A stretch of DNA of 13,898 bases from Ferroglobus sp. (GCA_015520115.1 WAQS01000251.1:1-13898); one strand, 5' to 3'. Counted from the stretch's first letter, positions 1 through 8,598 are shown. Notes: generated by a model not told the origin, from the sequence alone. A program made the numbers and translations.

Positions 1-1
1 A

Positions 2-3000
2 CCATTGATACTTCTCATACTCTCTTCGCTCCTTTATTATCTGTACTCGAAAGAACTGATTCCGGAGAAAGAACCTAAGATCCACGCTTTTTCAGTACTC
101 TTTATGCTCAGCATGCCGGTGATAACGATCGGGATACTAAACTTTGAAACGGACTCTTTCATGTTTCCTTTTATAATTCTAATTTTCACTCTTCTTCTAC
201 GTGATGATGCAAAGAGTTTGCTGATGATGATTCTCCTAAGCCTGCTACCGATTTTCCACGCAGGCACATATCTATTCATCTTCTCGTTCCTCCCAGCATA
301 CATAATCGTTTACTCTATAATTTACAACAGAGTCTCGAAGGCATTACTCCCGTTTTCGGCAATGCTCCTCTCCTATGTTTCATTTATGAGATTATTCCCA
401 GAAATCAAACCCCAGTTCGGCACCAAAGCACTGTTTATTCTCAAAATTTCGGATAAAATTGCAGAAACGACTGGATTAGGTATTTTCAGAGCGATAGGTG
501 ATGCGATTTACGAGGGTTTGTTTAGCGAACCCTCACTTATTAACGTATTTTACGCGATAATCGCTCTCTACTTCCTCTCGATCCTTGCAACAAAGGTTTC
601 ATCTTTCGTTAAAGACAAGGGGATGTTTTCCTTCGCAATAGCCTTTGCAACTGTACCGAAAAGTCCAGTGTTTCTGCCTTTCTGGATTGGACCGCTTCAA
701 ACACTCTTATCCCTTCTGAGCTTAAAGAGAATCGACAAAAAAGTGGCGAGCATACTGATACCGCTGCTAATAATAGTTCTACCTTCAGCAATGATAACCG
801 GAGAAAGGGGGTTAAGAGAGATTCAGTATCTTTTCCTCATCGTACCCATTCTCTCGACCCTCGGTTTCCTACAGGTAGTTGAAACGATTAAGGAAAAAAT
901 TTCGAACGAAAAGATTAGAAATACCGCTTTATTCCTCGCATTTTTTTCAATCTTCATTAGCTTCGGCATAGTTTCCGTCTTCGGAAACGCTTACTACCAT
1001 CCAAAGATAAGCATTCCTCCAGAGGACAAGTTCGGACTGGAGTGGCTGGGAAACGTTGGCTCAGAAAAGGAAGGAGTAGGAGAAATCGGCTACGGGCATA
1101 GGGTAAGCGTCTACGCCAATAAAATTCCTCCCTCAGCTGTGTGGATTCCAGCAGGAAAGGAGATGAGGAGGTACCTGATAGATTATTCAAAAGCAGTTGT
1201 TGAGGGAGATACCGATGCTGCCAAGGACTTATCAAGCTCTTTCGGTGCAAAATACTTGGTAGTCTCCAGCAAAACTCTAAAAGGGTTAAAAACAAGCTGG
1301 AAGGAGATAAATCTGTTTGATAGCGAGAGTTACGATAAAATTCTTTCAAGCAAGGAGTTCGCAATAGCCCGGTTTATAGAGGAAAAACTCGTTCTTTCTG
1401 ACATCTATCCGCATATCCAATTCGAAGATCATCCGACGATAAAAGATGCAGGAAACTTCTTGCTCGTGGAAACCAAGTCTTACAAAATCAGGATAGGGAA
1501 AACATCTCCAAAAATAGACTATCTCGGGACTAAAACCGAAAACTATCTTGAAGAAGGAAGTTTGCTCGACTACGTTATTCTCGGGAAGATTAAAGGGGTG
1601 ATAATTCAAGGAGTCGAGTTTTCGAGGGTGCTTCTTGGAGAGAACATTGTGGAGTACAGGGGGGAAATTACGAAAGATTACATTCCAGTGGCAACCTTGA
1701 TTGTAAGATACACTTTCTACCCCGAAGCGATAAAGAAGGAAATAACAGTGTTTAACGATTACAACAATGTAAGGGTTCCGATCAAAATTACAACGAGATT
1801 TTACGCCCCCTACACTCACTTTACGACGTTAAGCGAAAGTGGGGAAAGGTTTAACAGAACAATCTACCCCAACGAGGATTACGTTTTGCTGAGAGACCTT
1901 GAATTTAAAGAAGTGTTCATTTACAACGATCAGAAGAAGGGAATCTACCTAAGTTTCGAAAAAACCTCCCCGCTACCAGATAGGATCTCCTACTCCGGTT
2001 CAACAAAGCATAAGGGGTACAGCAGAATAGACTTTTCAGTTAAAAAGGATTTAACAAGAGTTTTTCCGGGAGAGAAAGTTACCGTAACCCAGTGGATTTC
2101 AGTAGGAGAAGAAGATGAGGCTAAAATACGAATAGAGAATTCAAGCTTCGTAAATCTACACCCTCACGTGAAAAAGCCAGCGATTCTAATTGTAAAATTT
2201 AAGGAAGATATAAACGACAGCATCCTGCAAAGGATAGAAAATCTGAATTACCCAGTTGTACTTTCAATTCCTTTATACAAGCAGATAAACATTCAAAAGC
2301 TGAAAAATTACTCCTCGGACAACTTTCAGTTGGCTGCGTATTTGAAAATCAAAAACGACACAATCAGGGAAGAGTACTATAAAAACTTACCGAACTTATC
2401 TAAGTTCTATCCAATAAAGGCTATTGTCGACCCCTACGCTAATTTAAGATCTATAAAGCTATTCGAAGAGTTTGGTGTGAAGTACGTTTTCAACAAATAC
2501 GTGTCTCCGCCGTATCTAACGTTATTCGACGAAGGGGAGAGATCTCCGACAATTGCAGTAATTAGAGGGGAAGAAACTAACGTGACACTTTTACCCATCT
2601 CTTCTCCAACCCTCTCAGCAGAAAGTTCAGAGGATGGATGGAGAGTCGTCGAAAACATTGCTCGTGGGGTAGCTGGCAGCGATGAAGTAGTAATCTTGGA
2701 AGTTGAAGACTCAGTTTTCTACGATAACGGCAGTTTCAAAAAGTTGCAGAGGACAATAGACTTTCTAAACAAAAACGGATTTGAAATTGTTAAACTCGAA
2801 AAAGTAAGAGAAGAGCTGGTAGCGATGGGGAAAATCAGCGTCAACGTCTCTGGAAAGTATCCAGAGGACTTTACCGTTAACATTCACTCCAAAGAAGTTT
2901 TGCCAGAAGCAAAGATTTTAATAAAGCTACCAGCAGAGGATTTTAAAATCTCAGCAGAAAACGTCAAAATTGAAAAGCAGAAGAACGTAATAAAAGCATA

Positions 3001-3049
3001 CTTAAACACCAACAGCAAGACTGCAAAAATTCACATCAGATCTTCTTAA
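2..3049 (+). CDS. Polytopic membrane protein with large glycosylatable ectodomain (5' partial)
   Basis: The reading frame is open to the left window edge and begins inside a hydrophobic segment, so the N-terminus is missing; the TTG at 5 is not a convincing start. About 1014 residues are visible. Residues 1-330 contain roughly ten hydrophobic segments, resembling GT-C or Wzy/YfhO-type membrane proteins. A soluble part follows (about 335-1014): a mixed region with 'FGAKYLVVSS' near 410-425, a beta-rich region (about 470-715), then about 720-935, which looks like a degenerate NodB/polysaccharide deacetylase fold ('KPAILIVKF' at its start, 'FLNKNGFEIVKLEKV' at its end) lacking the Asp-Asp and HxxxH metal residues. 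Nine N-x-S/T sequons lie in the ectodomain and none in the membrane part, supporting an extracellular location. No C-terminal anchor is seen. It converges on the glycan operon. A glycan transfer, polymerisation or binding role is inference; I do not recognise the family with certainty. Confidence 0.85.
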   Translation, partial: PLILLILSSLLYYLYSKELIPEKEPKIHAFSVLFMLSMPVITIGILNFETDSFMFPFIILIFTLLLRDDAKSLLMMILLSLLPIFHAGTYLFIFSFLPAYIIVYSIIYNRVSKALLPFSAMLLSYVSFMRLFPEIKPQFGTKALFILKISDKIAETTGLGIFRAIGDAIYEGLFSEPSLINVFYAIIALYFLSILATKVSSFVKDKGMFSFAIAFATVPKSPVFLPFWIGPLQTLLSLLSLKRIDKKVASILIPLLIIVLPSAMITGERGLREIQYLFLIVPILSTLGFLQVVETIKEKISNEKIRNTALFLAFFSIFISFGIVSVFGNAYYHPKISIPPEDKFGLEWLGNVGSEKEGVGEIGYGHRVSVYANKIPPSAVWIPAGKEMRRYLIDYSKAVVEGDTDAAKDLSSSFGAKYLVVSSKTLKGLKTSWKEINLFDSESYDKILSSKEFAIARFIEEKLVLSDIYPHIQFEDHPTIKDAGNFLLVETKSYKIRIGKTSPKIDYLGTKTENYLEEGSLLDYVILGKIKGVIIQGVEFSRVLLGENIVEYRGEITKDYIPVATLIVRYTFYPEAIKKEITVFNDYNNVRVPIKITTRFYAPYTHFTTLSESGERFNRTIYPNEDYVLLRDLEFKEVFIYNDQKKGIYLSFEKTSPLPDRISYSGSTKHKGYSRIDFSVKKDLTRVFPGEKVTVTQWISVGEEDEAKIRIENSSFVNLHPHVKKPAILIVKFKEDINDSILQRIENLNYPVVLSIPLYKQINIQKLKNYSSDNFQLAAYLKIKNDTIREEYYKNLPNLSKFYPIKAIVDPYANLRSIKLFEEFGVKYVFNKYVSPPYLTLFDEGERSPTIAVIRGEETNVTLLPISSPTLSAESSEDGWRVVENIARGVAGSDEVVILEVEDSVFYDNGSFKKLQRTIDFLNKNGFEIVKLEKVREELVAMGKISVNVSGKYPEDFTVNIHSKEVLPEAKILIKLPAEDFKISAENVKIEKQKNVIKAYLNTNSKTAKIHIRSS

Positions 3050-4529
3050 GCTTAGATATCGCTTTTCTTATTTTCTCGTTTTCCTCGGATGAAATCTGCC
3101 TCACATCCTTTTTCTCAGCAAATATCTCTACCAGCACTCTCCCATCAACATCTTCGGGAATTGGTAAATCGAGGGCGTGAAGGATCGTTGGAAGTAAATC
3201 GTAAATTTTCGCATCAACTTTACCTCTCCTTATGTTTTTTCCGTAAGCAGCGAAAATACCTTGGAGAGAGTGATAACCTCCTTGAGAGAACCGTTCAAAT
3301 GTTTCGCCAGTAATGCCGGAATCGAGGATAAAACCGTTCGTTACAACTACGAAATCGGGAGCTTCGCTCAAGCGATCTCCATTGTAAACATCATTTTTTG
3401 TAAAAACTTTTTTAACAACTTTTTTCCCTTGGTATTCAAGAGAGCTCAAGAGCTTCAAGACCTCGTGGAACGTCCTATCGTAATCTCCATCTTCTTTTAA
3501 GTAAATGGTAGAGGAAAGCGGCGTAAGAACATAAGCTTTGGATTTCTCGTAGTCGACCCTTATCAAATAGCTCACTTCCTTTCCTTTAAACACAAGTTTG
3601 TAGATCTTTTTCACAATCGTAGATACCTTGGGATACATAAGCATCCTGTAAAATATTTTCGGAATCCTTATCCTTCCTTTTTTCGTACCAAACGCAGATT
3701 TAACATGAGTTTCAAGAAGAGAAGCTTCTTCTTTCCTTACTATCTTAGGCTCAAGAAGACCGCTATCGTGGAAAATTTTGTTAATTCTCACGAGGTATTC
3801 GTAATCTGAAAAACCGTGATCCGAAATGACAAAAATGGTCATATCATCTTCGATTCTCTCAATTATCCATTCTAAAAATTCATCAACGAGCTTGAACACC
3901 TCCAAAAGATGACTCCTGCCACTACTAACTTCCTCCCAAAAGTTGTGAAGGATCGTGTCTGTTTCCCTGAAAAGAATGAAGAAGAACTGCCAATCCTCCT
4001 CGGAAAATAATCTTTTCCCAAGTTCTACTTGGCTTCTGGTTGTTTCAATTACATCTTTTATTAGCTCCTCACCAATCTTGCTGGGATCTGAAGAAACTAA
4101 GTAGTTGGATAAATCAACGCTTCCTTTCGGATAAACTTCCTTTTGAGGGTAAAGAAAGTCCGAAACCATTATTCCGTTAAAATCAATTTTTGGTGGAAAA
4201 GACAAAGGCAAGGCAATTATTACGCTTCTAATTCCGTAGTCTGATAGAAGTTCGTAGATTGCTTTACCTTTAACATCCCTCGATCGATTTAGCTTCATCT
4301 TTCCACTTTCCAGTTTAACGAAATCGAAAATACCATGCTTTCCTGGATTTTTGCCCGTGTAAAAGGACACCCAGGCTGGTGCTGTTAAGGGAGGGAGAGT
4401 TGACTCCAAAAATCCCCAAGAACCGTCTTCCATAATTTTCCTTAACCCCTTCAGTTCGTTTCGATCGCACATCGGCTTTAAGACGTTCCAGCTACCCCCA
4501 TCAATTCCTACAACAACGACTTTCTTCAT
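3036..4529 (-). CDS. Alkaline phosphatase superfamily phosphodiesterase/nucleotide pyrophosphatase-like protein
   Basis: A 497-residue protein of the type I phosphodiesterase/nucleotide pyrophosphatase group, which hydrolyses phosphate mono- or diesters using two metal ions. The metal and catalytic set appears complete: D10 in 'VVVGIDGG', nucleophile T49 in 'LTAPAWVSFYTG', D191 and H195 in 'RETDTILHNF', D237-H238 in 'ISDHGF', and H420 in 'GGYHSLQGIF'. There is no signal peptide or clear transmembrane helix, so it is probably cytoplasmic or peripheral. It is the last gene of the minus-strand operon, 5 bp after the flippase, with a GGAG motif inside the end of the flippase gene. Its stop lies inside the 3' end of the convergent plus-strand gene (14 bp overlap). 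Placement after a flippase suggests action on a phosphate-linked glycan, lipid-phosphate carrier or nucleotide-sugar; the true substrate cannot be read from the sequence. Confidence 0.93.
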   Translation of the reverse strand: MKKVVVVGIDGGSWNVLKPMCDRNELKGLRKIMEDGSWGFLESTLPPLTAPAWVSFYTGKNPGKHGIFDFVKLESGKMKLNRSRDVKGKAIYELLSDYGIRSVIIALPLSFPPKIDFNGIMVSDFLYPQKEVYPKGSVDLSNYLVSSDPSKIGEELIKDVIETTRSQVELGKRLFSEEDWQFFFILFRETDTILHNFWEEVSSGRSHLLEVFKLVDEFLEWIIERIEDDMTIFVISDHGFSDYEYLVRINKIFHDSGLLEPKIVRKEEASLLETHVKSAFGTKKGRIRIPKIFYRMLMYPKVSTIVKKIYKLVFKGKEVSYLIRVDYEKSKAYVLTPLSSTIYLKEDGDYDRTFHEVLKLLSSLEYQGKKVVKKVFTKNDVYNGDRLSEAPDFVVVTNGFILDSGITGETFERFSQGGYHSLQGIFAAYGKNIRRGKVDAKIYDLLPTILHALDLPIPEDVDGRVLVEIFAEKKDVRQISSEENEKIRKAISKLKKI

Positions 4530-4534
4530 TCAGC

Positions 4535-5959
4535 TCACTCCATTTTAATCAGCTTTATCAGAATTCTCCTGTCACTATCATCGAAAATCTTGGTGTAGAG
4601 AAAAACTAAAATCGTTATCAAACCCACAACAAGGATTAACGAGTTTTTACTCAGGATAGAAGCGTAAACGAATAGTGCCGAAAGTAAAACTACCGCCATC
4701 GACTGGAGAAGGAGAGCTCTGGAAAAGTCGAAGTGTCTTATAGCTACAAGACCTAAGAAAACAAATGAAAAAGATCTCGCCATGAATGTTGCGAAGCTCG
4801 CTCCAACGAAGCTCCAGCTCGGAATTAAAAGGAAGTTGAGGAAAACGTTCAGAGTGGCTGCAGCTGCTACCTGATACGTTTTAATTATCTGCATGTCTGC
4901 TGATCTAAAAAGGTTGCCCAACACAACATTGAGATACAAAAAAAGCTGAGACCAAGCTAAGATTTTTAGAGGTTCAGCGGAGCTGGAAAATTCTTTTCCA
5001 AAAATCGTAGAGACGATAATTTCAGAAAAACCGCTTAAAATTACTACGACAAACAACCCGATTACCAAAACGAATTTGTAAGCAATTTCGCTCGTTTTAA
5101 CGAGAGAGTTCGCGGATTTAGTGAAGAGTCTCGATGTGACCGGGTAGAGGGCTGCTATGAACATCAGAGGTAGGAAGTTTAACGCAAAAACCATCCGATA
5201 GGCTGCGCTGTAAAACCCTACTGCCCTCTCTCCGACCATAGCGTACAGCATAATTTTGTCTGTATCGTTCAGAATTACGACAAAAGCCGTCGCAGCCCAG
5301 AAAGGAATGCCTTCTCTGAAAATAGTTTTCCAGAATCTTTTATCGAATTCAAAGGAAATCTTTTCAAACATTACCTTTTTTACGAGTGCAGATACGAGAA
5401 ACGTGAAGGAGATTGTATTTGCGATTAAATACAACACTCCGAATTCCACCAAGCCAAAATTAAAAATGATTAAAACAACAGTCCCGCTAAGTAAAACAGC
5501 ACTTCTCAAAATTTTACCTAAAGAGATGTAGAGCATCTCCTCAAATCCTTGCAAGATCGAACGAAATACCGAAGCTAAGGAGTCTATGGCGACAGCCAAA
5601 CCAAGCAGGCAAGCTAAAAGCTCCACTTCTTGAGGATAATCTGCAAAAAATAGATAGAGGAAAAATGCTCCAAAAATTGCAACCACTGTTATCGACTTTA
5701 ACAGGAGTACGTTTGAAAAGAACTTTTTCGCAACCGTTTTGTCCCTCGCAACTTCTCTTATCGTCAATTCAAAAAAGCCAATATCCGTGAACAACCTGAG
5801 CATCCCCGTTAAAGCGAGGAAAAAAGAGAGAACTCCAAAACCCTCAACTAATAAGTGTCTCGCAAGGAGTATCGTATAACCAACTGTGAGGATTTTTGCA
5901 CTAATTTCTCCAAAAACCATAACAAGGGTATTCTTGGCAACCCTTTTTGCTGTATTCAT
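4535..5959 (-). CDS. Oligosaccharide/polysaccharide flippase (Wzx/MATE-like)
   Basis: A 474-residue, highly hydrophobic protein with about 12-14 predicted membrane segments across its whole length, of the polysaccharide biosynthesis/MOP exporter superfamily. The N-terminus, with 'NTLVMVFGEISAKILTVGYT' and 'LLARHLLVEGFGVLSFF', is typical of Wzx-type flippases, as is the internal 'GFYSAAYRMVFALNFLP'. Family role: moves lipid-linked oligosaccharides from the inner to the outer face of the cytoplasmic membrane. The ATG start directly abuts the stop of the upstream GNAT gene and is preceded by a GGAGGGG ribosome binding site, so it is probably translationally coupled. Its position late in a glycan operon, after the glycosyltransferase and acyltransferases, fits export of the finished, decorated unit. 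The exact cargo is unknown. Confidence 0.95.
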   Translation of the reverse strand: MNTAKRVAKNTLVMVFGEISAKILTVGYTILLARHLLVEGFGVLSFFLALTGMLRLFTDIGFFELTIREVARDKTVAKKFFSNVLLLKSITVVAIFGAFFLYLFFADYPQEVELLACLLGLAVAIDSLASVFRSILQGFEEMLYISLGKILRSAVLLSGTVVLIIFNFGLVEFGVLYLIANTISFTFLVSALVKKVMFEKISFEFDKRFWKTIFREGIPFWAATAFVVILNDTDKIMLYAMVGERAVGFYSAAYRMVFALNFLPLMFIAALYPVTSRLFTKSANSLVKTSEIAYKFVLVIGLFVVVILSGFSEIIVSTIFGKEFSSSAEPLKILAWSQLFLYLNVVLGNLFRSADMQIIKTYQVAAAATLNVFLNFLLIPSWSFVGASFATFMARSFSFVFLGLVAIRHFDFSRALLLQSMAVVLLSALFVYASILSKNSLILVVGLITILVFLYTKIFDDSDRRILIKLIKME

Positions 5960-6454
5960 CTATCCCCTCCAGAAAGTTCGTAAACGATACTTAACGAAAA
6001 AACTGAGTCTACAAATGAGTTTAAACAAAAGAACGATGATTGGTTGGAAGAACACGTATTTTGTCAGTCGGATCATGTAGTAAAACCCATCGTCTTCCCT
6101 GACGACTCTGTAATCTACATCCTTATATAGAGATAAAGCTTTTTTATTGTTTTTTCGAACTGTAACTTTCACGAGGAAATAATTCTCCTCAACGCACTCT
6201 TTTAATCTCAAGTGTAGTTTTTTCCCCACACCCCTGCCTTGATAATCTCTTCTAACAACCAAGTACAAGCGGGGAAATACTCTCTCCTTAATGATCCCAC
6301 AAATTCCCGCTATTTCACCATTCACCCTTTCAACGAGAATAACCTCAGATTTCACCAAATCTTCTAAAGGAGTCCTAAACATCTCTTTTTCCTCTCTCAA
6401 AGAAGAGACAAAATCCGCAAGCTCCTCCCGCGTTAGCTCCCATTTTCCAGTCAT
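5960..6454 (-). CDS. GNAT-family N-acetyltransferase with C-terminal hydrophobic tail
   Basis: A 164-residue GNAT acyltransferase. The acetyl-CoA binding motif A is clear: 'VVRRDYQGRGVGKKL' at residues 66-80 with Q72-G-R-G-V-G77. Motif B 'KNNKKALSLYKDVDYRVV' follows at about 101-118. Such enzymes move an acetyl (or other acyl) group from acyl-CoA to an amine. The domain ends near residue 130; residues 132-155 are a strongly hydrophobic stretch followed by an Arg/Lys-rich end, unusual for a plain GNAT and possibly a membrane anchor or an amphipathic helix. The ATG start lies 1 bp after the stop of the FemAB-like gene, and the gene abuts the flippase. Only a weak AGGCAGGT-like ribosome binding site is seen. 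Likely job: acetylating an amino-sugar or amino-acid group on a lipid-linked glycan just before export (inference). Confidence 0.9.
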   Translation of the reverse strand: MTGKWELTREELADFVSSLREEKEMFRTPLEDLVKSEVILVERVNGEIAGICGIIKERVFPRLYLVVRRDYQGRGVGKKLHLRLKECVEENYFLVKVTVRKNNKKALSLYKDVDYRVVREDDGFYYMIRLTKYVFFQPIIVLLFKLICRLSFFVKYRLRTFWRG

Positions 6455-6455
6455 C

Positions 6456-7487
6456 TTAAAACCTGCCTTTTAACTTTTTAAGGGAAAAGTAAACAGCGTT
6501 TCCCACCTTCCCCAACATAGATAGGTTTTTTGAAGTAGAAAACCAAGGAACCAACTCCGGGTTGAACTTCGCCTTGTAATGTCTCAGCCTCGGATCATCT
6601 CCGGCATCTATTTCCTCGTAATATCTGAATCCGCTTTCCCAGCTCCACTTAATTGCTTCCCACTGAAGAACATCGTTCGGATAAACCCCCTTCAGCGTTG
6701 TCTTGCTCATACCGAACCAGTAGGACACCCTATCCTTGTGGACAAGCAAAATAATTCCTCCAGCAGGCTCTTGTAAGTGCTCCGCCACAAATATCCTCAT
6801 TTTCTCGGGGTAATACTTCTTGAAAAGCTCTTTAAAGTAGCTCTCGTAGTAATCTTCCGGAACTTTAACACCCATTTCCTGAAATCTCTTCTTCATGTTG
6901 AGCCTTACGAACTCCAGATCCTCAAAACCGCCTTCTCTAACATCCACTCCTTTCTGCCTGGATTTCTCTATGCTCCTTCGTAGGGATCTATCCAAGTCCT
7001 CCCAGATTTTCGAAAGTTCTTTTTCCAAGTTCAAAACGTACGTATACTGGGGAAATACTGAATACCCGCTCCAGCTGAATGGTCGTGAGTCAATCAAAAA
7101 AGGCGGAGTTCTTATTCTTACGTAGTCAACTTCAAGTTTTTTAAGAAAATTATCCACGGCTTTAATTGATTCAATCAAAGCAGTTTCTTTTTTGCTCTGC
7201 TTCATTTCCCTGTGGGAAATTAAAGCCGGCCCGAGGTAAACCATTATTGCCTTTGAAGGGGGCGAGAGAGCAAATCTTAAGCCGAGCTTTTTCCCTACAA
7301 AAACCGGGAAGATTGCTACAGAAGTTGAATTCTTTTTTACAACCAGAGGGTAAAGCTTCGTGTTCGAGTGTTTTTCCGCTGCTTTCAGCCAATCCCATTC
7401 GTGGAATATCGTCGTATAATCCGCTCTATCCACCAATCCATTCCACTCATCTCTTTTATCTACAATTTCAACCTCGTATTCCGCCAT
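6456..7487 (-). CDS. FemAB-like GNAT acyltransferase (Acetyltransf_6 type), paralogue 2
   Basis: A 343-residue protein of the FemAB/peptidyltransferase-like GNAT group (the double-GNAT fold used by FemA/B/X to add amino acids to lipid-linked peptidoglycan precursors, and found in bacterial exopolysaccharide loci). Visible motifs: 'TIFHEWDWLKAAEKH' at 26-40, 'DYVRIRTPPFLIDSRPFSW' at 121-139, basic 'SLRRSIEKSRQKG' at 168-180, and 'GVYPNDVLQWEAIKWS' at 267-282, the last two being typical of the Acetyltransf_6 domain. It is clearly paralogous to the protein at 9722-10726. There is no signal peptide or transmembrane helix. The ATG start is backed by a strong GAGGAGGAG site at 7496-7504, lying in the last codons of the ATP-grasp gene. 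It sits directly after that gene, which suggests ligase and transferase work on the same product. Substrate unknown; aminoacylation or acylation of a sugar is the likely chemistry. Confidence 0.9.
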   Translation of the reverse strand: MAEYEVEIVDKRDEWNGLVDRADYTTIFHEWDWLKAAEKHSNTKLYPLVVKKNSTSVAIFPVFVGKKLGLRFALSPPSKAIMVYLGPALISHREMKQSKKETALIESIKAVDNFLKKLEVDYVRIRTPPFLIDSRPFSWSGYSVFPQYTYVLNLEKELSKIWEDLDRSLRRSIEKSRQKGVDVREGGFEDLEFVRLNMKKRFQEMGVKVPEDYYESYFKELFKKYYPEKMRIFVAEHLQEPAGGIILLVHKDRVSYWFGMSKTTLKGVYPNDVLQWEAIKWSWESGFRYYEEIDAGDDPRLRHYKAKFNPELVPWFSTSKNLSMLGKVGNAVYFSLKKLKGRF

Positions 7488-7488
7488 G

Positions 7489-8598
7489 TTAAATTCTCCT
7501 CCTCAAAATTCCAAGGATCTCGTAAAGATTCGGAAGCGGATCCGAAAAATCGAACATGAACTCTTTATACTTGAAAAAATTAAGAAAGTCGAGTAAAGCT
7601 TTAGCTTTGCTTCTCATCGACTCATCTTTTGATGAGAGAATGCTTACAACAGACTTTAAATCATCAACAACACTTCTCAGATGGATTCCTTCAACGTACT
7701 CTTCTGCGAACTCATCAACTGAGCCTAAGTAAAACTGATAGACCAGCCAAGGAAAATCTATTCCGCACACCGCTGCTGCGTTGACGCTTCCCCAAAACCT
7801 TGGATTCACGTCGATCAGCTTTGGTTTGTTATCAGCCTCATCAGCGATGAAATCAAAGTTTACGATTCCCGAATACTTAACTCTCCTCGCTAACTTTTCC
7901 GAGTAAAGCAGGCATTCAGCGTCTCTTGAGCTTTTGAGATACGTTGCCGGTCCGAAGGGATGAGGATGAAACCTCAACCTCTCGTAAACAAAGGCGACAA
8001 TAAATCCGGACGCATCAGACAACGCTGAAACGCTCAGCTGCTTTCCTTTTACAGCTTTCTGGAGAAGCACATCTTCCTCATTGAACTTTAAATTTCGTTT
8101 AAGAGAGAAGTACTCTTCTAAATTCTTAATTCTGTAAACACCCCTCCCTCCACTACCGACCCTCAATTTTAAAATGAATTCTCCGGATTTTGCAAATTCA
8201 AAAATGTCCTCCTCAGTTTTCGGGAAAAATGTTTCAGGAACTGGAATACCAATATCTTGAGCGATTTCAGTGATTTTTCTCTTATCAATCAAGGTTTCAA
8301 CAGCTTCGTAATCTCCGCAGGCTATTTTTATTTCGTTTGATTTCATTTTAGCAACTTCAACGAGCTCTTTTTCGGAAAGCAGTGGGATGAAAAGCTCACA
8401 ACCCTCATCTATGGCAACTTCCAGAGCCTCCCGGTAGTTCCTCACAAGATAATTTTTCGAGGAAAATTTAGAATGGAATGCCGAAGCTCTCTCTTTACTT
8501 GAGGCCAAGTGAATTTCAACGCCTCTTCTCCCCAAAGACCTGGCTATCGGTAAGGCTGGTGAATCTGCTGCATCGTATATCATTACTTTTTTCTGCAT
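7489..8598 (-). CDS. ATP-grasp ligase (carboxylate-amine ligase-like)
   Basis: A 369-residue ATP-grasp enzyme. Such proteins activate a carboxylate as acyl-phosphate with ATP and join it to an amine (or thiol). Visible parts: an N-terminal Rossmann-like pre-grasp domain ('KVMIYDAADSPALPIARSLG'), K106-R-K108 at the start of the central domain, the glycine-rich phosphate loop 'FILKLRVGSGGRGV' at 141-154, a nucleotide/metal strand 'GIVNFDF' at 244-250, and the metal-binding end motif 'LIDVNPRFWGS' at 261-271. D263 stands where Glu is common; N265 and R267 are kept. Its stop lies 1 bp before the next FemAB-like start, and its ATG overlaps the GT4 stop by one base with GGGGAAGT upstream, so it is coupled in the operon. 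It could supply or attach an amino acid to the glycan or its precursor (inference). Confidence 0.92.
   Translation of the reverse strand: MQKKVMIYDAADSPALPIARSLGRRGVEIHLASSKERASAFHSKFSSKNYLVRNYREALEVAIDEGCELFIPLLSEKELVEVAKMKSNEIKIACGDYEAVETLIDKRKITEIAQDIGIPVPETFFPKTEEDIFEFAKSGEFILKLRVGSGGRGVYRIKNLEEYFSLKRNLKFNEEDVLLQKAVKGKQLSVSALSDASGFIVAFVYERLRFHPHPFGPATYLKSSRDAECLLYSEKLARRVKYSGIVNFDFIADEADNKPKLIDVNPRFWGSVNAAAVCGIDFPWLVYQFYLGSVDEFAEEYVEGIHLRSVVDDLKSVVSILSSKDESMRSKAKALLDFLNFFKYKEFMFDFSDPLPNLYEILGILRRRI

Noticed and set aside
957..1819. Two minus-strand open frames (135 and 157 codons) opposite the large membrane protein
   Set aside because: Arg/Leu/Ser-rich and Phe/Tyr-rich shadow composition without domains, opposite a well-supported coding frame.
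7166..7492. Plus-strand 108-codon frame, with a 75-codon minus frame in the same area
   Set aside because: Both are alternative frames of the FemAB-like gene; no motif or ribosome binding site supports them.
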